A stretch of DNA of 64,000 nt from Bradyrhizobium sp. LLZ17 (GTDB taxonomy: Bacteria; Pseudomonadota; Alphaproteobacteria; Rhizobiales; Xanthobacteraceae), in the NCBI RefSeq assembly GCF_041200145.1, contig NZ_CP165734.1, positions 3,782,001-3,846,000 on the forward strand. The letters run 5' to 3'. The notes beneath the pieces were generated by a model. It was not told the DNA's origin and did no database searches. It saw nothing but the letters and a program-made list of their open reading frames with translations. Of this stretch, positions 1-9,479 are shown piece by piece (positions within the stretch are counted from its first letter, which is position 1; the number at the start of each line of letters is the position of its first letter). A program made the translations under genes and the position numbers.

Positions 1-1028
1 GGCGTTCGTTCTCGTATCAGAGTTGTGGCATTTTGGTGTGCGTCTGAGTACGCTCCTGACTATTCGCGTCCTGAATGAGATGGAGGAGAAGTTCACGTTA
101 GAACCGGCCATCGGGCGTGACCGATCCCGAAAGCCCAGGGGTCGGCGCCGGCGTTCTTCAGGATGATCAGCTTCGGCTTCCGTGACGGACCCTGTTCGTC
201 GATGCCGCGCTAACGAATATGAACGGCTCCACTTTGAAAGTCGACGCAGCCAAAGATCGGTTACTTGCCGCATTGAAGCTCGACGGAGGGACGAAGAAAG
301 TATCGCCCAATCGCTCACCTTGAACATCACCGAGCACCGGCATTTCGGGATCGGACTCATCGCTGCCGTCGTCGCGCTTTCCGCTTTGATCAGCATGTCC
401 GTGGACTGGTTGGAATGATCCCACTTGCTGCGGCGTACCTTCTGCCAACCATCATCGGCTTCTAGGTTCGGCCTGGCGCCATCCTTAACGTCGTCTTTTG
501 CTTGACGTGCTCAGCTAACTTGATTCTCCGTGTGGGCGCCGATTGGTCCTCGGAATCCGCATTGGAGGCCATGTCATGGCCTTCGATACTTGGGCCGGCG
601 AAGACTCCGGCCGGAATCCCGCTCTAACGATGTCGGATTAGATCTGCCCTCCGGATGGAAGATGCCCGTGGTGCAAGCGGAGATCATCTCCTCCGAATCG
701 ATCGCTCTGCCTCGCGCGCCTTTCGCTTCTGTAGGGACGAGTTGGCTGCTGCAGTAAGCCGCCGCGTCGGTTCACGACCTAGCGTTCGACCCGTTAATCT
801 TCCCTTTGGAGCTTCTCGCGCTCCTGCCGAAGCGCTTCGGTCTCTCGGGCGATCTCGCGTCCTTCGCCCAGTTGATCCTGGAAACGCTGGCGGGTCTCGG
901 CGAGAACAGCGGGGGCGAAGGATTCAGTCAGCCGAATCTCGATTGCAGATCGGGCACTGCAGGGTGAGTTCATGAGCGCTTTTGCCGCCGTCGGATTAGA
1001 TGTCATGAACCCTCCGTTTCGGCAGCTC
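1..1028. other. No supportable gene; accessory DNA
   Basis: Short open frames exist on both strands, but none has recognisable domain content, a convincing ribosome site or a conserved neighbour. The minus-strand frame ending at 794 has a Glu/Arg-rich, coiled-coil-like tail and overlaps the XRE gene; it could be a decayed tail of something, but I cannot support it as a gene. Confidence 0.4.
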
Positions 1029-1313
1029 TTAGGCCCGAATAAACGTGATCCGGCCCCCTTCGCCACGCTTCCGATGTGGCTTCACCTTTGTTTCGACGTC
1101 CTGATCGAACGACGTCAGCATGCGCAGCAGCTTTTCCACGGAAACCAACTTGAACTGCCCTCGAAGCAGCTTGGAGAGGTTGGGCTGCTTCACGCCAACG
1201 AGCTTCGCGGCTTCGGTCTGAGTGATCTCCCGCTCCGCCGTCAACCGCTTCAGTTGTACAATGAGGGCTGCCTTGAGTTGGTACTCGTCGGCGGGGAGGC
1301 GGTTGGCCGGCAA
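1029..1313 (-). CDS. XRE-family helix-turn-helix protein, antitoxin-like
   Basis: A protein of about 94 residues with a Cro/XRE helix-turn-helix in its middle. The stretch TQTEAAKLVGVKQPNLSKLL (about residues 32-51) is the recognition fold, followed by a second helical part (VEKLLRMLTSFDQDVETKV) typical of the small HigA-like antitoxins that pair with Gp49/RelE-type toxins. Known members bind their own operator and neutralise a neighbouring toxin. The ORF opens with TTG at 1313; the frame stays open further upstream through a Lys-rich stretch, so the true start is uncertain. No intact toxin gene is visible next to it: the upstream minus-strand frame (1345-1602) does not read convincingly as a RelE/Gp49 protein. 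It may be an orphan antitoxin or the surviving half of a decayed pair. Confidence 0.6.
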   Translation of the reverse strand: MPANRLPADEYQLKAALIVQLKRLTAEREITQTEAAKLVGVKQPNLSKLLRGQFKLVSVEKLLRMLTSFDQDVETKVKPHRKRGEGGRITFIRA

Positions 1314-1626
1314 CTTCTTCTTCGTGCTCGTGATCGGGCTGTGTTTATTCCGTGTCGATAGCTTCGGTGTCGCGCAGGCGCCGCCATGCGAGGCCAGTTC
1401 GTCCTTGAATGCGGATCGCCGGCCAAAAGAGCTGCCGATCGGACCGGGAGAACGTCAATTTGAACGCTCTACCGCGCTCGAGTGCCTTTGGAGTTTTGCC
1501 TAAACTTTTGCGGGTGTGCTCGTCTTGGAGGACGGCATATATAGCCCCGGGAGCACATATGTGTGTGCCTAAGAATATGGACAGTAATTCGTGTGCGCGC
1601 ACCTGCGGAATTCAGCGTAAGACACG

Positions 1627-2133
1627 TCACTTGGATAGAAGAGATTCTGGCCAATCTGTGAATTCCAACTCGAAGCTACGTAGGCCAGTGGGTTTTGTCG
1701 TGAATTTAAGGGTCTTCCCTGAAAGGTCGGCCAATGAACCAGATGCGAACTTGAAAACTGTCGTGCCGGAAGTTGCGACCCCAATGCCTTGCTCGCCTTC
1801 CATGCTAGAGAAGTCGGTCGCCTCGGAGAGTTGCCCAATTGCAACTCCCTCCAGCGCGTGGTGAAATTCTATGGACGCCAAGTATGTCCTTTTGTCAGCA
1901 GCCCACTCGCTGACCGACACTGCTGTGATCCCCGCGTCGGTCAAGAGACCACCTGCAATCCGGCAGCCATATTGAACGGTGAGAATGACCCGCTCATTCC
2001 GAACTCCGGCCGGCTCTCGATCGGCGGCAGTGATCGTGCACGAGTACCGCCTTGTTTCCGCAACCGCCCCCATGCTTAGCCCGATCCACTCGAGAGCGGA
2101 ACATAGTAGAAAAGCGAGAGCGGGTCTTATCAT
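1627..2133 (-). CDS. Secreted hypothetical protein
   Basis: 168 residues. The N-terminus is a clear signal peptide: a hydrophobic run (ALAFLLCSALEWIGLSMG) followed by a plausible signal peptidase I site after AVA at about residue 24. The mature part is about 145 residues, rich in beta-type alternation (RVILTVQYG, LKFTTKP, SFELEFTDW), has two cysteines in the first half (SCTITA and YGCRI), and no membrane segment, so it is likely periplasmic or exported. I do not recognise the family. It stands alone, with no gene close on the same strand. The signal peptide and uninterrupted reading frame argue that it is a real gene rather than a chance frame. Confidence 0.55.
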   Translation of the reverse strand: MIRPALAFLLCSALEWIGLSMGAVAETRRYSCTITAADREPAGVRNERVILTVQYGCRIAGGLLTDAGITAVSVSEWAADKRTYLASIEFHHALEGVAIGQLSEATDFSSMEGEQGIGVATSGTTVFKFASGSLADLSGKTLKFTTKPTGLRSFELEFTDWPESLLSK

Positions 2134-2505
2134 TCGACTGCACCTGATCTGAAATATCGTTCGCCTGCTCTGTACAATCTGACGTTACGGGCGATTCAAG
2201 CTCCTTCGATCGCTCTGCCGGATCAACGTTACTCAGGTGACTGCGGTGTTCGCAGAAACGAGGCGAGCGGTATCCCCCGGCAGCGCCCTTTGATGGGGGC
2301 CGGAACGACTTCATTATTGGTGCGCAGCGGGCAGCACGTCGGTGAACCAAGGCTATGGGCCGAGCTTTTCAGGTCGGCGGCGGCCATGAGGGGCGCGACG
2401 GCCCGCGGCGCCGGAGCGCTACATTCCTGACTCAGGCGCAGGCGCTCTGTGAGCGGACGCTATTTAACGCGGAATGCTCCCGCGGCACGGTCCCGAAATT
2501 TTGCT
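2134..2505. other. Intergenic, nothing recognised
   Basis: Open frames here are short and low in similarity to any family I know. No clear promoter, terminator or repeat was found. Confidence 0.35.
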
Positions 2506-2793
2506 TCACAATCTCAATGTAAAAGGAAACGTGGCCGAGACGAGCCGTTCAAAGGCAGACTGCCGCTCAAGCAGACGCTCCTCGAGCATCTTACGCTGGA
2601 GATCATCTAGCTCGCTTTGAAGCCTTCTGCGACAACGCCAAATGTCGTTCCGTACGGATCTGATCTCATTCAAGCGATCGTCAATCGAAGCCATGACGGA
2701 TACCGTATCCCAACTTGAACCAGCCATGGACAAGTGCTCAATCGCTCCTTCCTCGGATCTCAGGACTTGGGCCATCTGCGGACATGATGTCAC
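2506..2793 (-). CDS. Small hypothetical protein with coiled-coil tendency
   Basis: Up to 95 residues; an internal Met gives a 73-residue form starting MAGSSWDT. From about residue 35 the sequence is a charged amphipathic helix (DDRLNEIRSVRNDIWRCRRR, then LDDLQRKMLEERLLERQSAF) that would form a coiled coil. No catalytic motif or membrane segment is seen. It stands alone between two long stretches without genes. The helical regularity is the only reason to call it coding; the family is not recognised and the start is uncertain. Confidence 0.35.
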   Translation of the reverse strand: MTSCPQMAQVLRSEEGAIEHLSMAGSSWDTVSVMASIDDRLNEIRSVRNDIWRCRRRLQSELDDLQRKMLEERLLERQSAFERLVSATFPFTLRL

Positions 2794-3890
2794 GATCTCC
2801 TCCCAGCGTGTCCTCTTGTATCGGCGTCTTTCAACGCAAGAGCACGAAGTAGCGGCTGCTCGTGCAGAAGTTCAGCTTATTTTGCCCTCAGCGCGCAGGA
2901 TTTCAAAAGCTAGCAGCAGCCCGTGAGTGGGCCGACTAGGTAATTCAGCCAACACCCGCCGGATCAGGGGTCAGGCCGGTCACCTGTCGAATTGGCTAGG
3001 ACGGTCGCACCGTCAGACTCTGGGCAGCCGCGCCTTTCAGACTTGAGCATGGCAATTGCCATGCCACCGAACCTCAGGTGGAATTGAACAAGCCATGTTC
3101 GGTTCGGAGGCTCGTCCTTGCAAACGAGCCGGGGCTTCGCGGCGGCGGCGCGCCAGAGCGCCCCGCATATGAGTCGGAGAGGCTTCAGTCGGCAGGGCTC
3201 GGCGAAATCGTGAACAACGCGCACCGCCGGGCGCCTCGGGTCAGTGTCTCGCCCAGCTGCGTAGGTCTTGTTACCGCCATTCCCGCGTACGGCCGGCAAG
3301 CTGGCAAGCGAACCTCACCACAAAAGTATCTGCGGTCATCTCTAGCCGGGCCTGGCGCTTGTGGCATCTGTGACACTGAATGTAGTGATCAAACCAACAC
3401 ATGCGACTTTGTTTGTTCGTCCGGACTCGTTTTACAACTAAATCAGCAACTTGCGCCTCCGGCGCAACTGGCATCGCAGTTGCTAATTGTCCAATGACAC
3501 CGTGAGCGCTGAGCGCGCCCAGCGGTATAAGACGGATACATCAACTTTGCGGGAGCGTATTGGCCAACCAATCGCTCGATGGAGCACCGATGCGGCCACC
3601 GGACAGCTTACTGCTTGCGGCACGGCTGTTGTTGTCAGATCGCCCATCACGCCGAACGTTGAGGCGCTAGTCTGATCCACCAGCAGAAAGGCCGCGCTCT
3701 AAGCTCGAAGCGAACTCGCGAATCACATAAGCCCCTCAAGCCCGTGCGTGAACGCTGGCGGCGAGCACCTCGAAATCGCACATTTTGATGCAGCCTCGCT
3801 TCAGAGGATCCGGTGCATGCTGCGCCGGACCGTCGAGGACCGCGTGGCATCGCTTTCGACTGTTTCCTTGTTTAACAATCAGAACTAATG
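2794..3890. other. Long stretch without a supportable gene
   Basis: About 1.1 kb. Several frames of 60-140 codons exist on both strands but none shows family motifs. Probably decayed island DNA upstream of the peroxidase gene. Confidence 0.4.
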
Positions 3891-3896
3891 AGGCGG
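3891..3896 (+). promoter_or_regulatory. Ribosome binding site that favours the ATG at 3906
   Basis: AGGCGG lies 9 bases before the ATG at 3906, and only 3 before the alternative ATG at 3900. The ATG at 3888 lies upstream of it. The spacing favours the start at 3906. Confidence 0.5.
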
Positions 3897-3905
3897 TGTA
3901 TGAAC

Positions 3906-4967
3906 ATGTCGATCCCGGAGCTTCGACTCGTGGCTGAAGCATCTATTTTAGCTGTTGGGCTGCTGATGTCGTCAGGAGCTAACGCGGACGATGATCTGAT
4001 GAGAAACGCCAAGCAGATCTTCCATCCGATTCCCTCGGTCATTCCTGCGGTAAAAGACAATCCAGTGACGCATGGAAAGATCGAGCTCGGCAAGATGCTG
4101 TTCTTCGATCCGCGGCTATCGGCGAGCGGGATCATTAGCTGCAATACGTGCCACAATCTCGGGACCGGCGGAGTTGATGTCGGTCCGACTTCCGTTGGCC
4201 ACGGCTGGAAGGTCGGCCTACGTCGGGCCCCAACCGTCTACAACGCAGTGTTCAATGCGGCCCAATTCTGGGACGGACGTGCCGCGGACCTCAAGGCGCA
4301 AGCCACCGGCCCTGTGCAGGCGAGTGCGGAAATGAATGCGACTCCGGATCATGTGCTCGGTATCTTGAACTCAATGCCCAGCTATGTCGTCTTGTTCAAG
4401 AACGCTTTTCCGACCGAAGCGAGACCGGTCACCTTTGAAAACTTTGCGAAGGCGATCGAGGCTTTTGAAGCGACTCTCATTACACCTGCGGCTCCATTCG
4501 ATCAGTATCTCGAGGGCAATGCACATGCTCTCGATGATCAGCAGAAGTCCGGGTTGGCACTGTTTATGGAGAAGGGATGTTCCTCTTGCCACAACGGAAT
4601 CAACCTCGGTGGACAGGCCTACTTCCCGTTCGGCGTGACGCAAAAGCCGAACGCAAGCGTGCTTCCGGACGCCGATAAGGGGCGGTTCGCTGTCACTAAG
4701 GCGGTCGGCGACGAATATGTCTTCCGCGCGGCGCCATTGCGGAACGTCGCGTTGCGAGCCCCTTACTTTCATTCGGGACAAGTTTGGAGCCTCAAGCAAG
4801 CTGTTGCCCTGATGAGTGAAGTCCAGCTCGGCGCCAAGCTTAGCGATAGGGAGGAAAGCGACATTGTCGCATTTCTGAATTCGCTGACCGGTCGGCTGCC
4901 TAAGATCGAATATCCGGTGCTACCAACGCGTAGCAACACGACACCAAAGCCTTCAATAGACAGATAG
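3906..4967 (+). CDS. Di-heme cytochrome c peroxidase (CcpA/MauG family)
   Basis: 353 residues from the ATG at 3906; ATGs at 3888 and 3900 are in frame but less well placed for the Shine-Dalgarno AGGCGG. A signal peptide (LVAEASILAVGLLMSSGANA) directs it to the periplasm. There are two c-type heme sites, CNTCH at about 79-83 and CSSCH at about 225-229, as in bacterial di-heme peroxidases, which reduce hydrogen peroxide to water with electrons from small cytochromes or cupredoxins. The length is normal for the family, and the APTVYNAVFN and FWDGRA stretches and the C-terminal RAAPLRNVALRAPYFHSG segment are typical. It stands alone on the plus strand. A role in handling peroxide under low oxygen, as in a bacteroid, is inference. 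The MauG branch cannot be excluded from sequence alone. Confidence 0.88.
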   Translation: MSIPELRLVAEASILAVGLLMSSGANADDDLMRNAKQIFHPIPSVIPAVKDNPVTHGKIELGKMLFFDPRLSASGIISCNTCHNLGTGGVDVGPTSVGHGWKVGLRRAPTVYNAVFNAAQFWDGRAADLKAQATGPVQASAEMNATPDHVLGILNSMPSYVVLFKNAFPTEARPVTFENFAKAIEAFEATLITPAAPFDQYLEGNAHALDDQQKSGLALFMEKGCSSCHNGINLGGQAYFPFGVTQKPNASVLPDADKGRFAVTKAVGDEYVFRAAPLRNVALRAPYFHSGQVWSLKQAVALMSEVQLGAKLSDREESDIVAFLNSLTGRLPKIEYPVLPTRSNTTPKPSIDR

Positions 4968-5784
4968 CCTTAGCAGCACAGGCCTCATTCCCTGCCGAAC
5001 AGCAACAGATGATACGCAAGAAACCGGCATCCCGCAATGACGTCTAAATGAACGATCTTGTGCTGTCACTCATCACCAGCACTATCAAAAATGCCCGGCC
5101 TCCACGGGAGGCCGGGCAGAAGTCACGCAGGAGCGACGCTCCGTTCCGCATCGCACCAGCTTTCGTCGGTAGGGAGGACTACCGGCGATCGATTTACGGC
5201 GAGGGCACTCGCCGTCAAACAACAAGAAGCGGATATCGCTCCGCGCAACTTAGCGAGCCGCCAGCCTTCCGCTCCTGCCGGAAAGTTCAACACTTGCCAC
5301 CACTTGCCAGCTGTCCGGTTAGCAAGGGGAGCCTTGATGGAGCTGGGATCCATCGCGCAGGCGGTTTGGCTGCCGTGTCCTGAAACTCAAGGGTCAGTTT
5401 GCCGTCACGCGGCAGCGTTTGGCAGCGCCCCGACACCAACAACTCTTCTCGAAGATCGGGCCAAGGCGCCAATTACGTATAAAATTCTGTAAGGGCGGTA
5501 AAATCGATTGTTGTGATGGGACACATCCACGCGATGGATAAATGAAAAGATAGGGCCGTGGTTCGCCTCCAGCGTTCGTGAGGTGGAATATGTCATCTGA
5601 TCGGTGTGGCCGGCATGCTGGCGTCCTCCGGATTCGAGCTTGTCACCGGCTGTATGCGATCGCCTCCACCGAGGCAGACCGGCATTCGCAAGCGCTGGAA
5701 GGTTTGGGAGGCTCGCAAGATGTCCCGACCTCCCAAACCGCGTTCATCTTATTCACAAATACGTTGGCGACACGCTCCGTACGA
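4968..5784. other. Intergenic, contains one strong hairpin
   Basis: No gene supported. The only structure I find is the 11-bp hairpin at 5093-5117. The minus-strand frames here (for example 5123-5353) show no family features. Confidence 0.4.
5081..5117 (-). terminator. Probable intrinsic terminator read on the minus strand
   Basis: A perfect 11-bp inverted repeat (GCCCGGCCTCC / GGAGGCCGGGC, loop of 3) occupies 5093-5117. Read on the minus strand, the hairpin is followed directly by ATTTTTGATAG, the expected U-rich tail; on the plus strand there is no T run. It would stop transcripts coming from metE, though the distance from the metE stop codon is about 670 bases. Confidence 0.55.
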
Positions 5785-8100
5785 TCATGTCTCAGCCCGC
5801 AACTCGCGTGCGGCGGCCACCATATTGACGAGCGCGGGACGCACCTCCTCCCACCTTCGAGTTTTCAGTCCGCAGTCGGGATTGATCCAAAGCTGCCGAT
5901 CGGAAACGCGCTGCCGCGCCAACACGATCAGCTGCTTGATCTCCGCTGCTGCGGGAATGCGCGGCGAATGAATGTCATAGACGCCCGGCCCGATCTCATT
6001 AGGATATTTGTAGCTCTTGAAAGCGTCGAGCAATTCCATTCTAGAACGCGAGGCCTCGATTGAAATGACGTCGGCATCCATTGCTGCGATCGCATCGATG
6101 ATTTCGTTGAACTCGGAATAGCACATGTGGGTATGGATCTGAGTTCGATCAGCGACAGCGGAGGAGCAAATGCGGAAACTGTCCACTGCCCAATCGAGAT
6201 AGTCCTTCCACCGCGATTTGCGTAGCGGCAACCCCTCCCGCAACGCGGCCTCGTCGATCTGGATCATGGTCGCTCCAGCCGCCTCAAGGTCGATGACCTC
6301 ATCTCGGATCGCGAGAGCGATCTGTCGGCATGTCTCGCTCCGCGGGATGTCGTCACGGACGAACGACCAATTCAGGATCGTCACCGGTCCGGTCAGCATA
6401 GCCTTGACGGGTTTTTTGGTCAGGGACTGCGCGTAGCGCCACCATTTGATGGTCATGGGCTTCGGGCGGGAGACATCTCCAAACAGGATAGGAGGACGAA
6501 CGCACCTCGAGCCATAAGACTGAACCCAGCCGTGCTTGGTAAATGCGAAACCCAACAGCTGCTCGCCGAAGTATTGAACCATGTCATTGCGCTCGAACTC
6601 ACCGTGTACGAGCACGTCCAGGCCGATATGTTCCTGCCACTGCACGGTACGGGCTGTCTCTGCTTTGAGACGCTGCTCGTACTGCGTGTCATTCAGCGCT
6701 CCCCGGGCATGAGCCGCACGCGCATTGCGGACGTCGGCCGTTTGCGGAAAGGATCCGATGGTTGTCGTTGGAAACCTCGGCAATGCGAACGCGACGCGTT
6801 GGACGTCCGCACGCTGGTTGAACGCACTGCGACGGCGACGCATGTTATCGCCGATGGCGGCCATTCGTCGGGCGACGTTCGCACTGTGGATCTTGGGCGA
6901 CGTTTCGCGGGTGACGGATGCATCCTCTGAGAGCGCGAGTTCATCGGCCACGTCGGCAGCATGGCCGGCCAGCGCTTTGCCCAATATCGAAAGCTCCTTG
7001 ATCTTCTGCACTGAGAACGCCAGCCACGTCTTCAGATTGGGATCGAGATCGGTCTCTAGCTCAACGTCAGTCGGAACATGAAGTAGCGAGCAGGAGGGAG
7101 CAATCTGAACACGGTCCCTGCCCAGCTTTTTGACCATAGGAGCAAGCTGGTCGTGCAGCGCCGGCAGATTTGAGCGCCACACGTTGCGGCCATCAACGAC
7201 GCCTAGCGAGACCACGAGATCTCCACGGGCTCTGGCGACAATCGCGTCCAACTGGCCGGGTGCCCGAACCAAGTCGACATGGAGCCCGGCAACGGGCAAA
7301 GCCAAGACCGTCTCAAGATTGTCGTCGACGGCCCCAAAATATGTGGCCAGCATGATCTTTAGAGCCGGCACGGCGTTAACGAAGTGAGCATAGGCCCGGC
7401 GGATAGCCGCCCGAGATGCTTCGTCGAGGTCCATCACTAGGCATGGTTCGTCGAGCTGAACCCATTCAGCACCGCGCGAGGCTAGTTCGCGGAGAACATC
7501 GACATAGACGGGGAGGAGCCGATCAAGCAGCGACAGCGGATTGAATGCGGGATTTACGCTCTTGCCAAGCTTCAGGAAAGTGACTGGGCCAACTAGGACG
7601 GGCCGCGTCTGATAGCCGAGGCTTCTTGCCTCCTCATATTCCTCGATCGGCTTCCGAGAGACATACTTAAAGATCTGATCCTGGTGAAATTCCGGCACCA
7701 TGTAGTGGTAGTTGGTATCGAACCACTTCGTCATCTCCTGTGCGGCTACGCCGGGCCCATGCTGAGCGTGACCACCGTCCTGAGCGCCACGCGCCATGGT
7801 GAAGTAGGTTTTGAGCGACACAGGACCTTCGGTCCAGCCGTAAACGTCGGGAATGGCGCCGACCATTAGGCTGGTATCGAGCACATGGTCGTAGAGCGAG
7901 AAGTCATTCGAAGGAATGACGGTCGCACCGCGGGATTTCTGCCGAGCCCAATTAGCGGCACGAAGTCCACTCCCCGCCTCGAGGAGCTCGGCTTCGCTGG
8001 ACTTTCCCGCCCAGTAGCTCTCGAGCGCGAATTTGAGTTCGCGTCGTGGGCCGATGCGTGACGTTCCCAGGGTGGCAACGGGAAGCGAAAGGATAGACAT
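5785..8100 (-). CDS. metE: Cobalamin-independent methionine synthase
   Basis: 771 residues, the normal length for MetE, which transfers the methyl group of 5-methyltetrahydropteroyl-tri-glutamate to homocysteine without cobalamin. It is a cytosolic zinc enzyme made of two related barrels. Seen in the sequence: the N-terminal barrel opening with GTSRIGPRRELKFALESYW; the second barrel opening with FPTTTIGSFPQT; HGEFERNDMVQYFGE; and the zinc ligands His and Cys in HTHMCYSEF, with the last Cys in WINPDCGLKTR. The reading frame is intact. A cobalamin riboswitch precedes it on the same strand, so it should be switched off when B12 is plentiful. It stands alone. A second methionine synthase (MetH) elsewhere in the genome is expected but not visible here. 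Confidence 0.96.
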   Translation of the reverse strand: MSILSLPVATLGTSRIGPRRELKFALESYWAGKSSEAELLEAGSGLRAANWARQKSRGATVIPSNDFSLYDHVLDTSLMVGAIPDVYGWTEGPVSLKTYFTMARGAQDGGHAQHGPGVAAQEMTKWFDTNYHYMVPEFHQDQIFKYVSRKPIEEYEEARSLGYQTRPVLVGPVTFLKLGKSVNPAFNPLSLLDRLLPVYVDVLRELASRGAEWVQLDEPCLVMDLDEASRAAIRRAYAHFVNAVPALKIMLATYFGAVDDNLETVLALPVAGLHVDLVRAPGQLDAIVARARGDLVVSLGVVDGRNVWRSNLPALHDQLAPMVKKLGRDRVQIAPSCSLLHVPTDVELETDLDPNLKTWLAFSVQKIKELSILGKALAGHAADVADELALSEDASVTRETSPKIHSANVARRMAAIGDNMRRRRSAFNQRADVQRVAFALPRFPTTTIGSFPQTADVRNARAAHARGALNDTQYEQRLKAETARTVQWQEHIGLDVLVHGEFERNDMVQYFGEQLLGFAFTKHGWVQSYGSRCVRPPILFGDVSRPKPMTIKWWRYAQSLTKKPVKAMLTGPVTILNWSFVRDDIPRSETCRQIALAIRDEVIDLEAAGATMIQIDEAALREGLPLRKSRWKDYLDWAVDSFRICSSAVADRTQIHTHMCYSEFNEIIDAIAAMDADVISIEASRSRMELLDAFKSYKYPNEIGPGVYDIHSPRIPAAAEIKQLIVLARQRVSDRQLWINPDCGLKTRRWEEVRPALVNMVAAARELRAET

Positions 8101-8212
8101 AGCTTAGACCCCATGATTGGGGCAAAGGCCATGGCGGACGCATACAGCGAACATCGCGTGAGCGACAACTGCTTGGCGCACACCGGGACACCCCGCCCGT
8201 GGACGATATCTT

Positions 8213-8385
8213 GTCGAGGCAGGTCTCCTGGCTCACGGGTCGTCGGTGCTGTCCGGCCTTCCCGAAGCCGCATGGCTTCAGTGACTTCGTTGGACAGCGG
8301 CTCGCCGCTTACAGTTGCGGGGGCAGCGCCGGTTTTGCACCGGCTTCCCTCTTAGCTCCGGATCAAACGGATCCAAAGACCGCGA
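8213..8385 (-). ncRNA. Cobalamin riboswitch upstream of metE
   Basis: On the minus strand, the conserved B12-box elements occur in order: GGGAAGCCGGTGCAAAACC, then GCTGCCCCCGCAACTGTAAG, a variable hairpin arm, then GCCAGGAGACCTGCCT. The last element ends about 115 bases before the metE start codon. The order and spacing match the AdoCbl riboswitch class. Ligand binding would be expected to lower metE expression, which fits a B12-independent enzyme. Ends are approximate. Confidence 0.93.
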
Positions 8386-9156
8386 CGGCTGGAATTATGC
8401 GCACGAGGATCGATGCGTCAACCTACCGATTCTCGCGGCGATATTGCCCAAGCGATTGCGAGCGTACTAGCAGGGTGCGAGGGTCTGCGCGCGGCCTGGT
8501 GAACAGGCGCGGATCTGTGGAGGCTCCGCTTGTGAAATGCGTTCGCTTTCAACACCCTGCTCGCGTAAAACGGATGAACTCCGCGACCGGAACGAACCCG
8601 GGCCGTTTTCGCTATCTGTATGATCGCGACGAGGCTGGCCTTTTCCGTCAGCAGCTTTTCCAACCTGCGAGTCAGGAAGATGCGATCAGCCTTGGCCCGC
8701 ATCCATTTGGTCATAGCCCATGAGGCTCCCTAGAAACTGGGAAGCCGGATTGCTCCAGGATCGCATGATCAAGTCGACTCCTTGGTGTTCGGCCGGCCCG
8801 CGACGAGGCACGAGGTCGTCCGTCTCCGTGAGGTTGGTTAAGATGATCTTCTCGGTACGCCAGGTATTCACGTGCTGAGCGACTTTGGCGCCGGCTTCGA
8901 TGCGCTCGTGGCCGCTCGACGCCGATCTGCCTCGCCTCGGCTCGTCACTAGCGACCATCAGCCTCAACGCCGCCACTGGAGGATCTTCGTCCGACAGAGG
9001 CCCTTCGAGGGCCTCCTCGGAGTCGATCAGCGTCTTAAGCTCGTAACGATGTTAATCGACCTCGATGCGCCCCATGCGGCCGGTGGTCGCCTCAAGGTCG
9101 ACATCTACGACTTCGTTCGCGAAATCGAGCGATGAGGCCTTCTGGACGCGGGCTGC
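8386..9156. other. Intergenic between riboswitch and ferredoxin gene
   Basis: No gene supported. On the minus strand downstream of the ferredoxin there are short, protein-like but interrupted stretches (for example reading SSLDFANEVVDVDLE near 9100 and YELKTLIDSEEALEGPLSDE near 9010). They look like one decayed gene, but I do not recognise its family. Confidence 0.35.
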
Positions 9157-9360
9157 TTATGCTGTCTTGGACGGGACACAGGTGTCAGGGACCGGACAGA
9201 CCACCGCGCATTGCGGCGTGTCGCAATGGCCCTCGCACTCCGTACATTTTTTGGCGTCTATAACGTAAATGTCGCGCTTCAGGCTGATCGCCGCGTTGGG
9301 ACACTCGAACTCACATGCGCCACAAACGGTGCATTGCGAAGCGACGATCTTGTAAGCCAT
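9157..9360 (-). CDS. 2[4Fe-4S] ferredoxin, FdxN/FrxA-like
   Basis: 67 residues from the ATG at 9360 (starting MAYKIVASQ). It has two clusters of iron-sulfur cysteines: [12 protein letters not shown] at about 10-21 and [18 protein letters not shown] at about 40-57. The longer spacing in the second cluster is typical of the ferredoxins found with nitrogen-fixation genes in rhizobia, which pass electrons to nitrogenase or to NifB-type enzymes. An AAGGAG and a GGAAGG precede the ATG. A sigma-54-like promoter (9404-9418) and a NifA upstream activator (9480-9495) on the same strand place it under nitrogen-fixation control. The longer frame back to 9480 would run through both promoter elements, so the ATG at 9360 is the better start. 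The exact symbol cannot be assigned without neighbouring nif genes. Confidence 0.9.
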   Translation of the reverse strand: MAYKIVASQCTVCGACEFECPNAAISLKRDIYVIDAKKCTECEGHCDTPQCAVVCPVPDTCVPSKTA

Positions 9361-9403
9361 GCCTTCCGACTCCTTAGGCGAGCGATGCCATGGGCGATCC
9401 CTT

Positions 9404-9418
9404 TCAAATGCCGTGCCA
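9404..9418 (-). promoter_or_regulatory. Sigma-54 (-24/-12)-like promoter of the ferredoxin gene
   Basis: Minus strand TGGCACGGCATTTGA. The -24 element TGGCACG is exact; the -12 element reads TTGA where TTGC is usual. Spacing between GG and the final dinucleotide is the required 10 bases. It lies 43 bases before the ATG. Confidence 0.65.
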
Positions 9419-9437
9419 AACGCAGACGCGCTCAAGG

Positions 9438-9454
9438 TTGGGCAATTTGCCCAA
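9438..9454. promoter_or_regulatory. Perfect palindrome between NifA site and promoter
   Basis: TTGGGCAATTTGCCCAA is an 8-bp dyad around one central base. It sits between the NifA site and the sigma-54 promoter, where an IHF site or another regulator site would normally be found. The binding protein is unknown. Confidence 0.4.
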
Positions 9455-9479
9455 TTCGACTGTCCGGGGCCTAAGACCA

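Noticed and set aside
167..448. Overlapping frames on both strands near the window start
   Set aside because: No motif, no ribosome site and similar lengths on both strands, as expected by chance in GC-rich DNA.
1345..1602. Minus-strand frame upstream of the XRE gene as its toxin partner
   Set aside because: The position is right, but the sequence lacks the RelE/Gp49 beta-sheet pattern and conserved residues in any frame I tried; at most a remnant.
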